Shown: positions 1 to 9,346 of the stretch, piece by piece
How the letters are laid out: the number at the start of each line of letters is the position of its first letter
Numbering within the stretch: position 1 is the first letter of the stretch
Assembly (NCBI GenBank): GCA_017794825.1
Contig: CP051237.1
Coordinates: 3,306,501 to 3,370,500, forward strand
Origin: Pararhizobium sp.
Lineage (GTDB): Bacteria; Pseudomonadota; Alphaproteobacteria; Rhizobiales; Rhizobiaceae
Direction: 5' to 3'
DNA: 64,000 bases
Position numbers and translations under genes: made by a program
Notes under the pieces: model-generated
Database searches by the model: none
The model's input: the letters and a program-made list of their open reading frames with translations, nothing else
Told to the model about the DNA's origin: nothing

Positions 1-252
1 CTTCAAGCTTTGCGGATCGACAAGCGCCAGTTCTTCGGGAGAGATATAAATGGACTGGCTGCGATCAGCTGCGCCGGCATGTTTGTCACCCTTGTCCTCG
101 CCATCCTCAACTACGATCTTCTTCAGTTCGGTGGTGTCCGAAGAATCGGTTACCTCCACCGTTGCGCTCTGCGCCTGGGCGTCGGCGCTGATCGTGCAGA
201 ATGCAATGAGACCGCCAGCGTATAGGCTGGCGCGGAAAAAATTGTATGGCAT
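1..252 (-). CDS. TonB-dependent receptor, N-terminal part (truncated by window edge)
   Basis: The 84 codons from the ATG at 252 run off the left edge. The product starts MPYNFFRASLYAGGLIAFC with a signal peptide ending near AQAQS. It continues with an acidic linker that contains ELKKIVVEDG, a TonB-box-like stretch, and then SPEELALVDPQSLK, which resembles the start of the plug domain in haem/hemoglobin/transferrin-type outer-membrane receptors. The substrate cannot be read from this fragment. It is divergent from the TetR gene at 510, and about 250 bases of A/T-rich sequence between them must hold both promoters. The family call is moderately safe; the ligand is not known. Confidence 0.6.
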   Translation of the reverse strand, partial: MPYNFFRASLYAGGLIAFCTISADAQAQSATVEVTDSSDTTELKKIVVEDGEDKGDKHAGAADRSQSIYISPEELALVDPQSLK

Positions 253-509
253 TGCCGGTGTCCCCAAATGTGCGTGGTTCTGGCTACGCCGATGCATGGA
301 ATTGCGTGAACGACGATCGCTGAAAATTACGGTCGTTACCCTGACCCGTTCGATTGCGGCTTATAGATGACTTTTTTTGTCATGTAAAACAAGTTTTTAA
401 ACAGTGTTTGAATTTTTTGCTTTTGGGGCTATTCTGCAACATCGATTGCCACCGGCTGAACTGGGACGTAACGTTGCTCGAAACACCTTCTTCCACTACG
501 ACACGCCAT

Positions 510-1151
510 ATGGACACATTCCCGCTAAATACGCGCGACCGACTGCTTCAAAGCGCCGAAAGGCTTATGGCGCGTGACGGCATTTCGGAGGTATCGGTTC
601 GTGCGATCACGGAGGATGCCGGCGCCAATGTTGCAGCGGTAAATTATCATTTCGGCGGCAAGGACGAATTGGTCCAGGCTCTGCTGACGGCAAAATTCGA
701 GCTTCTGGACGCGACGGTGAATGACATGCTGTCCCGACTTGCACAGACTTGGAGCAAGGAGAATGCATCCGTCGAACTGGATGATGTGGTGCGCGTCTAT
801 CTGGCGGCACTCGTCAAGCTTGGCGTCGACAACCGGCGCAAAATGCTCGATCCGTTCATTCCGCTCATACAGCGCGCGTCGATTGAACGCGAGGTGGCGT
901 TGCGTAACGCCCAGAACCTGGAAAACGAGGGCATCTCGAAACTGGTGTCGATGATCGCCGAAAGCTCCGGTCGCCCGGTGACGATGGGGCCGGCTTTTTA
1001 TGAGATGCTTGGCCTTATGTATAGCGGCGGCGTCGCGATGATGCACGCCATGGTCTCTGCGGGTGACGAAAAGAGCAAAGACACGTTGCGCGAGGCTGTC
1101 GAATCTTTCGTTCTCAGCGGCGTGCGTTCGTTTATCGAAAAGGCGTACTGA
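510..1151 (+). CDS. TetR family transcriptional regulator
   Basis: This 213-aa regulator has an N-terminal TetR helix-turn-helix at residues 8-55, with VSVRAITEDAGANVAAVNYHF as the recognition region (A.NVAAVNYHFGGKDEL), followed by an all-helical ligand-binding domain. I start it at ATG 510, where the protein begins MDTFPLNTRDRLLQ. The frame is open further upstream, but that sequence looks like a non-coding leader. The gene is divergent from the TonB receptor, so it may control that receptor, itself, or both. The ligand cannot be predicted. Confidence 0.85.
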   Translation: MDTFPLNTRDRLLQSAERLMARDGISEVSVRAITEDAGANVAAVNYHFGGKDELVQALLTAKFELLDATVNDMLSRLAQTWSKENASVELDDVVRVYLAALVKLGVDNRRKMLDPFIPLIQRASIEREVALRNAQNLENEGISKLVSMIAESSGRPVTMGPAFYEMLGLMYSGGVAMMHAMVSAGDEKSKDTLREAVESFVLSGVRSFIEKAY

Positions 1152-1298
1152 GACTGAGGCCCGTTGGCGTCAGACAGCGCTGTCCCACAGACGATCCATG
1201 TGGTTGTTTCACTTGCGAAGGACCGATAAGCAATCTCTGTTCCGGATTTGGTCTTTGACGAATGCCGATGAGAGCCGAAGCGGGAAATAATCCTCCTC

Positions 1299-2354
1299 TT
1301 ACCTGTTCAGCATTGCATCGAACGCCTGACGCATCTCGTCCTGGTGTTCTGCGATCCACTGGAAATCAGTCGGCGTTTGCTCGGCCAGGTTCTCCGGCGA
1401 TGTCACTCGCTGCATCAGGTTTTCCTGGCTGAGTTGCTCCGTCGCGATTCGGTTCGCCGTGTCGTAGAAATAGGTTTCGGAAAACGTCCGATGGGCTTCC
1501 GTGTTCGCCATGAAAAAGTTCAGGAAATCATATGCCGCGTCCTTGTTCGGCGCGTCCTTCAGGATGGCCCAGTAGCCGACGATCGGCAGGTGCTGGTTCC
1601 AGGAAATGGCGATCGGATGACCTTCACGCATCAGCTGCAGCGCCCGGCCAGACCACACCCAGGCCATGACGCAATCGCCCTGTCTGAGCATGTCCTGGCT
1701 TTGATTGCCGGTTTCCCACCAGCCGGAGACATTCGGCTTGAGTTCTTCAAGCTTGTTTAAGCCCCGGTCGATATCGAGCGGAAAGAGCTGGTCCGGATCA
1801 ACGCCGTCGGCCATCAGCGCGATCATGATCATCCAGTGCGGCGTGATTGCGGGTAGACAGCGCTGACCGGGGAAACGTTCGACATCCCAGAAATCGACCC
1901 AGGACGAGGGTTCTTCTTCCGGAAAGGCGTCGGTATTGAAGGCGATGACGCCACCGCCGATGGTGCGAAGCAGGCCGTAGGTCGTGCAGGTGTCCTCGAT
2001 GCCGAATTCCGCAGCGTTGGGTATGCGGGAGCAATCCAGTTCCTCGAGAAGGTCGCGCTCGTGGAAGAAGCTCTCCGGTTGCGCCGTGACGATATCCCAT
2101 TCGACGTCTCCGGCGTCCTTCATGGTTCTTACCGTATCGAACTGCTCCGACGTGAAAGCCGATACATGGGTAATTTTTGTGTCGGATTCGCTGGTAAAGG
2201 GCTCAAAGAAAAGCGTTTCGAGAGCGTCTTGAAGGGTTCCGCCGGTCGACACGATGACGAGCTCTTCTTCCTGCGCGAACGCAGTTCCTTCAACCGGCGC
2301 AACGCCGAGGGCTGTCAACGTCAGAAATCGAAGAAGCAGAACCTTGAAATTCAT
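1299..2354 (-). CDS. ABC transporter extracellular solute-binding protein (PotD-like)
   Basis: The 351-aa protein has a signal peptide ending at about residue 27 (GTAFA|QEEE). It then has the fold signature of family 1/PotD periplasmic binding proteins: LVIVSTGGTLQDAL, the hinge region FNTDAF, and PSSWVDFWD, which is typical of spermidine/putrescine-type proteins (W.D.WD). No permease or ATPase gene lies beside it, so it is an orphan binding protein here. The polyamine-like substrate is a family inference only. Confidence 0.8.
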   Translation of the reverse strand: MNFKVLLLRFLTLTALGVAPVEGTAFAQEEELVIVSTGGTLQDALETLFFEPFTSESDTKITHVSAFTSEQFDTVRTMKDAGDVEWDIVTAQPESFFHERDLLEELDCSRIPNAAEFGIEDTCTTYGLLRTIGGGVIAFNTDAFPEEEPSSWVDFWDVERFPGQRCLPAITPHWMIMIALMADGVDPDQLFPLDIDRGLNKLEELKPNVSGWWETGNQSQDMLRQGDCVMAWVWSGRALQLMREGHPIAISWNQHLPIVGYWAILKDAPNKDAAYDFLNFFMANTEAHRTFSETYFYDTANRIATEQLSQENLMQRVTSPENLAEQTPTDFQWIAEHQDEMRQAFDAMLNR

Positions 2355-2562
2355 GATGACGTGCTCCGGTCAGGGCGTTGCAACAATGATATGCCGTCAG
2401 CGCTATAGCACGTTTCATTCATGTGGCTTGTTACAATCTCAATGCGCAATTCAAAAAATATTCAACCGTTTTGAGGCGGTCGGGACGCCGTCGCTTTGGG
2501 CTTTCATTTTATGATCACTTTCACGCCTTAACGTCGATTCCCTGTCTGATCGAAGTGACGAA

Positions 2563-3813
2563 ATGAACCCATCCCAACCTCCCACCGAAACCGTCCCCCG
2601 TCTTGGGATTGCCTCCTGGATCACTGCAGCCGGTCTGGCGGGAGCCGCTGAACCGGACCTCCTGTCGGGTTTCTGCGAGCGTCTGGTGAAAATCGGGTTC
2701 CCGCTGTTGTAGGGCTCGGTCATCATCGACACTTTGCATCCGCTCTATGAGGGGCGAGTTTTCCGCTGGCGCTCGGACACCGAAGAGCCGGTCACAATTG
2801 CCGAATATGGCCGAACCGGCGGGGACGGTCTGGAGGAGGCGGCCTGGCGAAGGAGCCCATTCTTCCATCTCTATACGTCCGGAGAGACGTTGCTTCATCA
2901 TCGCATCACGCCGGGCGAAAAGGCGGACTATCCGATCATTGACGAACTGGCGCAGGAAGGCTGCACGGACTACGTCGCGATGATCCACCGGTTCGGTGTG
3001 AAAGGGGTGATCGGCGAGATGGATTGCGTCTATTCCTCCTGGACGTCCGACAAACCGGGCGGCTTCTCTGACGACCAGGTGGCGGAGCTCAAGCGCCTGG
3101 TCGCCCATCTTGTGCTCGCCTTGCGCAGCGCTTCATTGTCCCGGATCGCCGATACGCTGGCGCAAACCTATCTGGGACGCGAGACCGGCCGCCGCGTGCT
3201 CGCCGGAACCATTGTTCGCGGCGTCGCCGAGAAAATGAGATCGGTGATCTGGTTCAGCGATCTTCGCGATTTCACCAGAACCGCAGACACTGCGCCGCCC
3301 GCGGAGATCATTCCCTTTCTTAACGACAATGCGGAAGTGACGATCGATTGTGTGCATGAAGCCGGCGGCGAGGTTCTCAAGCTCATGGGCGACGGCGTGC
3401 TGGCGATCTTCAATGCCGACGATACGGGGGAGGCCTGCCGCGCCGCCTTGCAGGCCGAACAGGCGCTTCGCGAACGCACAGCCGTCCTCAACGGCAAGAG
3501 AAGCGCGGAAAACCATCCGGTGACCAATCCCTATGTGGCTCTCCACGTCGGAGATGTTTTCTATGGCAATATTGGCAGCAGGGAACGTCTGGATTTTACC
3601 GTGGTCGGGCCCGCGGTCAACGAAACCAGCCGGATCGTGGCGTTGTGCAGTTCGCTGAAGACAGACGTCTTGATATCGCCGGCGTTCGCCGCCGCCGCCA
3701 GCGAGGCGGACCGCGCGTCCTTCGTTTCGATCGGTCGCTACGAATTGCGCGGCGTCGAGGAAATCCAGGAGCTGTTCACCTTGCACGACAACCGGTGTTC
3801 GACGCAAAGCTAG
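2563..3813 (+). pseudogene. Adenylate/guanylate cyclase (class III), interrupted by an in-frame TAG
   Basis: From ATG 2563 the reading frame encodes MNPSQPPTETVPRLGIASWI and GFCERLVKIGFPLL, then hits TAG at 2710-2712. It continues in the same frame as GSVIIDTLHPLYEGRVFRWR. The remainder is a GAF-like sensory half followed by a class III cyclase catalytic domain near the C-terminus, with VIWFSDLRDFT, LKLMGDGVLAIF and HVGDVFYGN. The sequence on both sides of the stop reads as one family protein. This is therefore a single nonsense mutation, a sequencing error, or a stop that is read through. A shorter product could start at TTG 2734 but would lack about 57 residues of the sensory domain. Confidence 0.75.
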
Positions 3814-3864
3814 CGCGATGGTTGGTTGTCTTTTCCGGTCGCCTGTGTTTACTAACGCTTGCTT

Positions 3865-4040
3865 ATGGTGCCGCCTTATTCGTTCAGGCGGATAATTGGG
3901 AAGCCGGTTGAAGGCCGGTGCTGCCCCCGCAACGGTAATGAAGCCGCGCCCGACACGATCCACTGGACAACGATCTGTCCGGGAAGGGTGTCGGAGATGT
4001 TCGCAAGAACAGGCTTCAAAGCCCGGAAACCAGCCATCAG
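3865..4040 (+). promoter_or_regulatory. Cobalamin riboswitch
   Basis: All the core elements are present in order on the plus strand. GGTGCCGCC and its complement GGCGG come first, then GGGAAGCCGG...CCGGTG, the invariant GCTGCCCCCGCAACGGTAA, and CCACTGG...CCGGGAAGG. A GATG-TTCGCAAGAAC hairpin follows, and the closing B12-box-like AGCCCGGAAACCAGCC lies near 4020-4036. After it come a GATCGCGGAGGGCGATC hairpin and a 10-codon open frame at 4084. The next real gene is the lpxD homologue at 4256. Confidence 0.93.
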
Positions 4041-4255
4041 TGAGTAAGTCGACTGATCGCGGAGGGCGATCTTGAGGCAACGAATGATCGGCGATCTTTC
4101 GATCGGGTCCGACTGACGTTTTGCTCCAAGTTCACCCAGCCTTCAGGCGCAGGCAGAATGGATCGTCTCCATTGGGCTGGCGCAGACAGCGGTCGATACG
4201 TCATTGGCAACGTGTTCCGGGGCGCCCGGAACATTCCTTGCAGGAGGACAGAATA

Positions 4256-5290
4256 TTGGTTGGTGATCCGCAGTTCTTTCAGCGCGTCGGTCCGTTCGAC
4301 GTAGCGACGGTGGCGCGGCATGCAAAAGGCGACGCCGATGCGTCCGAAATTCTGCTGGAAGGCGTCGCGTCGCTTGAAGAGGCGAGCGACCGCCATGTGA
4401 GTTTTCTGGAAAATCGCCGCTATCTGGCGAGGCTTGCGGATACGAAAGCCGGAGCCGTCATCATACATCCGGCGCTTGAAGGTCAACTTCCGAAAGGCTG
4501 CGTCGCCGTTCGATCGACCGAACCCTATGCCGCATGGGCGCGGGTCTGCAGCCTGTTCCATCCGGTCGCTGATAGCGTTGGCGATGTTCATCCGACGGCG
4601 TTTGTCGATCCGCTCGCCGTCGTCGACAGTTCGGTGTCGGTCGGTTCCCACGCCGTGGTGGAAGCCGGCGCCACGATCGCCGCCGGTTGCCGCATCGAAG
4701 CCGGAGCGACGGTCGGGCGCGGCGTCTCGATCGGTTCGGATTGTGTGATCGAGAGCAATGCGAGCCTTAGCCACGCCATCGTCGGATCGCGCGTCCATAT
4801 CGGGGCAGGGTGTCGCATAGGCCAGCCGGGATTCGGGTTCGCCAGCACAAAGAACGGGTTTCTGGCGATCCCGCAATTGGGACGGGTGATCATCGAGGAT
4901 GACGTGAGGGTCGGCGCCAATACGACGGTCGATCGCGGATCGGCCACCGACACGATTATCGGCAGGGGCACCTGGATCGATAATCTCGTCCAGATCGCCC
5001 ACAACGTGACGATCGGTCGTTACTGCGTCATCGTCGCGCAGGTCGGCATTGCAGGTTCGACGCGGATCGGCAATTTCGTGCGGATTGGCGGACAGGCGGC
5101 GATTGCGGGGCATCTCGACGTCGGCGACGGCGCGAGCATCGGCGCGCAGGCGGGGGTTATCGGCGACGTGCCGCCAAAGGCCGAACTGCTGGGCAGTCCG
5201 GCGCAGCCGCGTCGGGATTTCTTTCGTCAGATCGCCAGCGCCAGGCAGGGCTCCAGGACGCGCGGCGCCCGTTCGACCGAAGGGCGGTAG
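4256..5290 (+). CDS. lpxD: LpxD-like UDP-3-O-acylglucosamine N-acyltransferase
   Basis: I start this gene at TTG 4256, eight bases after a strong AGGAGG at 4242-4247, which gives 344 aa beginning (M)[13 protein letters not shown] as in LpxD. The N-terminal uridine-binding-like domain covers residues 1-100. It is followed by left-handed beta-helix hexapeptide repeats and the catalytic IAHNVTIG region (His in QIAHN), GFGFA, and GGQAAIAGH. LpxD adds the N-linked 3-hydroxyacyl chain in lipid A synthesis in the cytoplasm. It is not beside bamA/fabZ/lpxA as the usual copy is, so it is probably a second copy. The only regulatory element in front of it is the cobalamin riboswitch. Confidence 0.85.
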   Translation: MVGDPQFFQRVGPFDVATVARHAKGDADASEILLEGVASLEEASDRHVSFLENRRYLARLADTKAGAVIIHPALEGQLPKGCVAVRSTEPYAAWARVCSLFHPVADSVGDVHPTAFVDPLAVVDSSVSVGSHAVVEAGATIAAGCRIEAGATVGRGVSIGSDCVIESNASLSHAIVGSRVHIGAGCRIGQPGFGFASTKNGFLAIPQLGRVIIEDDVRVGANTTVDRGSATDTIIGRGTWIDNLVQIAHNVTIGRYCVIVAQVGIAGSTRIGNFVRIGGQAAIAGHLDVGDGASIGAQAGVIGDVPPKAELLGSPAQPRRDFFRQIASARQGSRTRGARSTEGR

Positions 5291-5413
5291 CGACCGCGGA
5301 GGCGCATACCCGGTTTTTATTTCATGACATCGGGCGCATGATGGAACTACCCGGCCTGCGACGCGTTTGCGTGGGCGGTCGCATCGCGGTTCCATCAGTC
5401 GGAAACGGTATTC

Positions 5414-7204
5414 ATGCTGGACGAGGCAGTGCAGTGGTTCGTCGCCAACCAGGCGGTCGTCTCGATCGCTCTTGTCGGCCTTTTGTTCGTCGCCTTCTTT
5501 CTCGAGCTTTATCCCCCGGAAGTCACGGCCACCGGGTTCGCCGCTCTGTTCGTGGTACTCGGCTACGTGTCTCCTTCGGAAACGCTGGATGTATTCAGCA
5601 ATCCGGCGCCGCTCACCATCGCCGCCATGTTCATCCTGTCCGGCGCTCTGGTAAGAACCGGCGTCCTGGAGAACATCGCCGGCGCGGTGATATCACGGGC
5701 GAGCGAGAACCCAGCCTATGCGATCGCCATTCTCATTGCGGCCACCGTCGCCTTCTCCGCCTTCATGAACAACACGCCGGTCGTGCTGGTTCTCATCCCG
5801 ATCGTCATCCGCCTCGCCAAGGCCATCGATCTGGCGCCAACCCGTCTTTTGATTCCTCTGTCCTACGCCGCCATTCTCGGCGGAACCTGCACCCTGATCG
5901 GAACCTCTACGAACCTGCTGGTCGACGGCGTTGCTCAGCAGTCCGGCCTCAAGCCGTTCTCGATCTTCGAATTCACATCGGTCGGCCTGATCGCGGCGGC
6001 TGCGGGCGGTCTGACGATGCTTCTGGCGGGGCGGTTCCTGTTGCCCAGCCGCGATGACGTGTCCGGTGATCTGCTCGACCGCGAGAGCAGTTTCCTGTCT
6101 GAATGCACCGTTTTGGACGCCAAGGCGTTTGGGGACGCGAGCGTGCTCGAGGCGGCGGCGTTCAACCGTCCTGGTCTTCGGGTGATCGGCGTCAAGCGCG
6201 GCTCGGAAATCCGACGCAAGGATCTGGAAACCCTCAAGCCAGAAAAGGGAGATATCCTGATCGTTATCGGCAGCGTATCCGAGCTTTTGACGCTGAAGGA
6301 GCGCGAGGACGTGCGGGTCGGCATGCGCCGCGGCATTCCTTCCGAGCAGGAGCGCGTGACGATCGAAGCCGTGGTCGCGCCGCAAAAATCGGCTGCCGGT
6401 GAGCGTATCGTCGATCTGGCGATGGCGCGACACGAAGGATTGCGGGTTCTCGGCGCCTATCGTCACAAGCACATTCCCGGCCCTGATCTGGAAAGCGTGC
6501 GGCTAAGACCGGCCGACCGGCTGCTGATCGAGGGAACGCCCGCCGCGCTGGAGGCGCTGGAAGACGATGCAAGCCTCGTCGCTGTCAGCAGGCCTACAGG
6601 CCGGGCGTTCCGTCGGCGGCAGGCGCCTGTCGCGATACTCGCGCTGCTGGCTGTTGTTTTGCTCGCCGCCTTCGGCGTTACGGAAATCGGCATACTCGCG
6701 ATGGTCGCGGTCGCCGCCATTTTGCTGTTGCGCTGCATCGACGCGGACGAAGCCTGGGGCGCGATCGACGGCTCGATTCTCGTGCTCATCTTCTCCATGC
6801 TTGTGGTCGGCGCAGCGCTGGAAAACACCGGCGCCGTCGAACTCATCGTCAAGACAATCGAACCCTGGCTTGCGGCGCTGCCGCCTTTCGTGATGCTGCT
6901 GTCGGTCTATCTGCTTTGTTCGATCCTGACCGAAATCGTCACCAACAACGCCGTCGCGGTCGTCCTGACGCCGCTGGTGATCACTCTTGCCGCCAATCTC
7001 GGACTGGAGCCGCGCGCCTTCGTGGTGGCGGTTATGATGGGCGCGTCAGCGTCGTTCGCGACCCCCATCGGCTATCAGACGAACACGCTCGTCTATGGCG
7101 CCGCCAACTACCGGTTCACCGATTTCCTGCGGATTGGAATTCCGATGAATATTATCGTCGGTCTGGCCAGCGTCCTGGCGATCTACTGGCTTTTTCCGAT
7201 GTAG
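5414..7204 (+). CDS. SLC13 family permease with two TrkA-C (RCK_C) domains
   Basis: The 596-aa inner-membrane protein has two hydrophobic halves (residues 15-215 and 400-596) flanking a soluble insert of about 180 residues with two TrkA-C-like domains (VLDAKAFGDASVLEAA and ERIVDLAMARHEGLRVLGAY). The motifs NNTPVVLVLIPI and GTCTLIGTSTNLLVDG in the first half, and NNAVAVVLTPL and GYQTNTLVYG in the second, are the duplicated Na+/anion binding signatures of the DASS/SLC13 family. It probably carries sulfate or a di/tricarboxylate; the sequence does not decide which. It stands alone, 123 bases after the lpxD homologue. Confidence 0.88.
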   Translation: MLDEAVQWFVANQAVVSIALVGLLFVAFFLELYPPEVTATGFAALFVVLGYVSPSETLDVFSNPAPLTIAAMFILSGALVRTGVLENIAGAVISRASENPAYAIAILIAATVAFSAFMNNTPVVLVLIPIVIRLAKAIDLAPTRLLIPLSYAAILGGTCTLIGTSTNLLVDGVAQQSGLKPFSIFEFTSVGLIAAAAGGLTMLLAGRFLLPSRDDVSGDLLDRESSFLSECTVLDAKAFGDASVLEAAAFNRPGLRVIGVKRGSEIRRKDLETLKPEKGDILIVIGSVSELLTLKEREDVRVGMRRGIPSEQERVTIEAVVAPQKSAAGERIVDLAMARHEGLRVLGAYRHKHIPGPDLESVRLRPADRLLIEGTPAALEALEDDASLVAVSRPTGRAFRRRQAPVAILALLAVVLLAAFGVTEIGILAMVAVAAILLLRCIDADEAWGAIDGSILVLIFSMLVVGAALENTGAVELIVKTIEPWLAALPPFVMLLSVYLLCSILTEIVTNNAVAVVLTPLVITLAANLGLEPRAFVVAVMMGASASFATPIGYQTNTLVYGAANYRFTDFLRIGIPMNIIVGLASVLAIYWLFPM

Positions 7205-7424
7205 GTTTCCGCCATTGGTCTACCTGCTTCGGTCAGCCAAACCGCAGCTGAATGTCGAGAGACATTGGGGGTATCTTCGATCACCGCGGCTTCAGCTCAC
7301 GCTTCACGCCTGTTTTCATTGAGCGAACCCGTCCTCCTGTGTGTACCATCATACAAGAGAATAGAGATACCATCCGCGTGTGTGGAATCACTGCGCGCTC
7401 AATAGCAATCGAAACTTTGGCTGC

Positions 7425-7910
7425 TTACCACTGATTGTATTTCAGGAACTTGCCCGTCATCGACACCTTGACGCGGTCGCCTTTCGGATTCGGCTCGCGA
7501 TCGATTTTGAGGTCAAAGTCGATAGCGCTCATGATGCCGTCTCCGAATTCTTCGTGGATCAGTTCCTTGATCGTGTCGCCGTAGACATAGATGATCTCGA
7601 AGAAGCGATAAATCAGTGGGTCCTTGGATATCGTCTCGGCTTCCTGCCCCTTTTTCGGCGGCAATTGCAGCGCGATTTCAACATCCTTGGCTCTGTTGCC
7701 AAGGTCGAGAAAGCCGGCCACTTTGGCGGCGGCGTCGGCCGGCAGTGAATTCTGGCCGAGGCATGCCGAAACAACGAAGACTTCCGACATTCCTGCGGCG
7801 GCGGAAATGTCTTTCCAGGTCTTTTTCTGGATGAACTTCGCCGCCATGATGAGTTCGGTCATCTCGACCTTCGACATCAATGCAGCCGGTGTTCCTGTTT
7901 CGATCGACAT
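7425..7910 (-). CDS. cynS: Cyanate hydratase (cyanase)
   Basis: Cyanase converts cyanate and bicarbonate into ammonia and CO2 in the cytoplasm. The 161-aa protein starts at ATG 7910 after AGGAGA; an upstream in-frame start would overlap the neighbouring gene. It has the N-terminal helix-turn-helix-like half and the catalytic C-terminal half. The active-site residues are all present: Arg in YRFFE, Glu in YRFFEI and Ser in GIMSAIDF. It is the last gene of an operon with an ABC transporter of the nitrate/bicarbonate/cyanate type, which suggests uptake and use of cyanate as nitrogen source. Confidence 0.96.
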   Translation of the reverse strand: MSIETGTPAALMSKVEMTELIMAAKFIQKKTWKDISAAAGMSEVFVVSACLGQNSLPADAAAKVAGFLDLGNRAKDVEIALQLPPKKGQEAETISKDPLIYRFFEIIYVYGDTIKELIHEEFGDGIMSAIDFDLKIDREPNPKGDRVKVSMTGKFLKYNQW

Positions 7911-7953
7911 GCTCGTTCTCCTTTTGCCGTATCTTGTTGGTGGCCAGACGGGG

Positions 7954-8412
7954 TCAGCCAAACTCCGCATGGCAATCGCGGCGAATCTGATCCAGCCGCA
8001 AAAGCCAATCCTTCTGTTCCTCTTCGGCGCTCGAAATCATCGCATCGCGCAATTTGGACAGAACATCCCTCGCGCGCGTCAGACAGGCATGGTACCCGCG
8101 CACGATGCCCGCCTGCCTTTCCGGATCGGTTTCGACCAACGCCACGATTGGCTCAAAGGCGCCAACGGACAACAGCAGGGTTTCCATTTCGTGAGTGACG
8201 TCGATGAGTTCGGGCGTTGCTTCGGGTTCGCCGATATAGCGAAACAGCCGGTTCATCAGTTCTCCAAGCCTCGCCATATGAGCGCTCAGGGACGGCAAGA
8301 TTTCTGATTTCGGCGCCACGGTTGTCGACGTTTCCGCGCACGCCATGCGCGGCGCCCACGCCACGCCTTGCGCAAGCGCCAGAACCACGAACATCACCAC
8401 AACGCCCCTCAT
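7954..8412 (-). CDS. Unknown secreted/periplasmic protein in the cyanate operon
   Basis: I do not recognise a named family. The 152-aa product has an N-terminal signal peptide (MRGVVVMFVVLALAQGVAWA, cleavage near MACA|ETS). The rest is a predominantly helical, charged domain with two Cys (YHACLTRA and RRDCHAEFG). The gene lies tightly between the ABC ATPase gene (14-base gap) and cynS (43-base gap), so it is almost certainly co-transcribed. A periplasmic accessory role in cyanate or nitrogen-compound uptake is an inference from context only. Confidence 0.75.
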   Translation of the reverse strand: MRGVVVMFVVLALAQGVAWAPRMACAETSTTVAPKSEILPSLSAHMARLGELMNRLFRYIGEPEATPELIDVTHEMETLLLSVGAFEPIVALVETDPERQAGIVRGYHACLTRARDVLSKLRDAMISSAEEEQKDWLLRLDQIRRDCHAEFG

Positions 8413-8426
8413 GCCGATATCCGCCT

Positions 8427-9338
8427 TCAGGCCAGTTTGCGTTCGGAGCCGTTTTCAATGGCGCCGTTCAAAGGGTTCACGTCTGGCGGATAGACGAGCT
8501 TGCCCGCGGTCTTGATCTCCTCGACAGGAACCGTCCTCACACTTCCCGACAACTCCTTCGAACGCTGCACGAGGAAGTCGATGATATGATTGCGAATATC
8601 GTAGTATCCGGGATAGTGGATGATGTCCCCGCGATTGCGCGGTCTCGGTATATCCACGACGACGGCTTCCGCGATGTTGGCCTTGGGGCCGTTTGTCATC
8701 AGAAAAATCCGGTCGGACAGCAGGATCGCCTCGTCCACGTCGTGGGTGATCATGAAAACGGTCTTGCGGGTGTCGGACCAGATCTTGATCAGTTCGTCCT
8801 GGATCGAGCCTCGCGTGAGCGCGTCGAGCGCTCCGAAGGGTTCGTCCATCAAAAGAACTTCCGTTTCCAGCGCGAAGGCGCGCGCGATTCCTACCCGCTG
8901 GCGCATGCCGCCCGAAAGCGCGTGAGGCTTTCGGTCAAGCCCTTCGGTCAAACTGGCGAGTGAGAGATATCTGCGGGAGTGTTCCTCGACGTGTTTTTCA
9001 GTCCATTCCGGCCATTTCGCCCGAACGGCGAAATCAACATTGTCTTGCGCGGAAAGCCACGGCAGCAAACTGTGATTCTGGAACACCACGGCTCGGTCCA
9101 GTCCCGGGCCGTCGACTTCCTTTCCGTCGACCAGAACGCCGCCGCTGGTCGGTTTCTCCAGTCCAGCGAGGATATTCAGGATTGTCGACTTGCCGCAGCC
9201 TGAGTGCCCGATACAGGTCACGAACTCGCCGCGTTTCAGACGGAAATTGACGCTCTCGAATACGATGTTCTCTTCACCGCGCTTCGGTCCCGGGAAGCTC
9301 TTTCCCAGCAGATCGGCTCTGACGATGTACTCCGACAT
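8427..9338 (-). CDS. ABC transporter ATPase, nitrate/sulfonate/bicarbonate/cyanate type
   Basis: The 303-aa ATPase has Walker A GHSGCGKST, Q-loop HSLLPWLS, signature LSGGMRQRVG, Walker B EVLLMDEPFGALD and the switch His in ITHDVDEA. It resembles NrtD/CmpD/SsuB. It lies eight bases after the permease gene and is followed by the unknown periplasmic protein and cynS. It powers import by the complex formed with the products of 9347-10339 and 10429-11892. Confidence 0.93.
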   Translation of the reverse strand: MSEYIVRADLLGKSFPGPKRGEENIVFESVNFRLKRGEFVTCIGHSGCGKSTILNILAGLEKPTSGGVLVDGKEVDGPGLDRAVVFQNHSLLPWLSAQDNVDFAVRAKWPEWTEKHVEEHSRRYLSLASLTEGLDRKPHALSGGMRQRVGIARAFALETEVLLMDEPFGALDALTRGSIQDELIKIWSDTRKTVFMITHDVDEAILLSDRIFLMTNGPKANIAEAVVVDIPRPRNRGDIIHYPGYYDIRNHIIDFLVQRSKELSGSVRTVPVEEIKTAGKLVYPPDVNPLNGAIENGSERKLA

Positions 9339-9346
9339 TTGGAAAT

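Noticed and set aside
4121..4255. Longer lpxD protein starting at 4121
   Set aside because: There is no ribosome binding site there, the extra 45 residues are unlike LpxD, and AGGAGG at 4242 points to TTG 4256.
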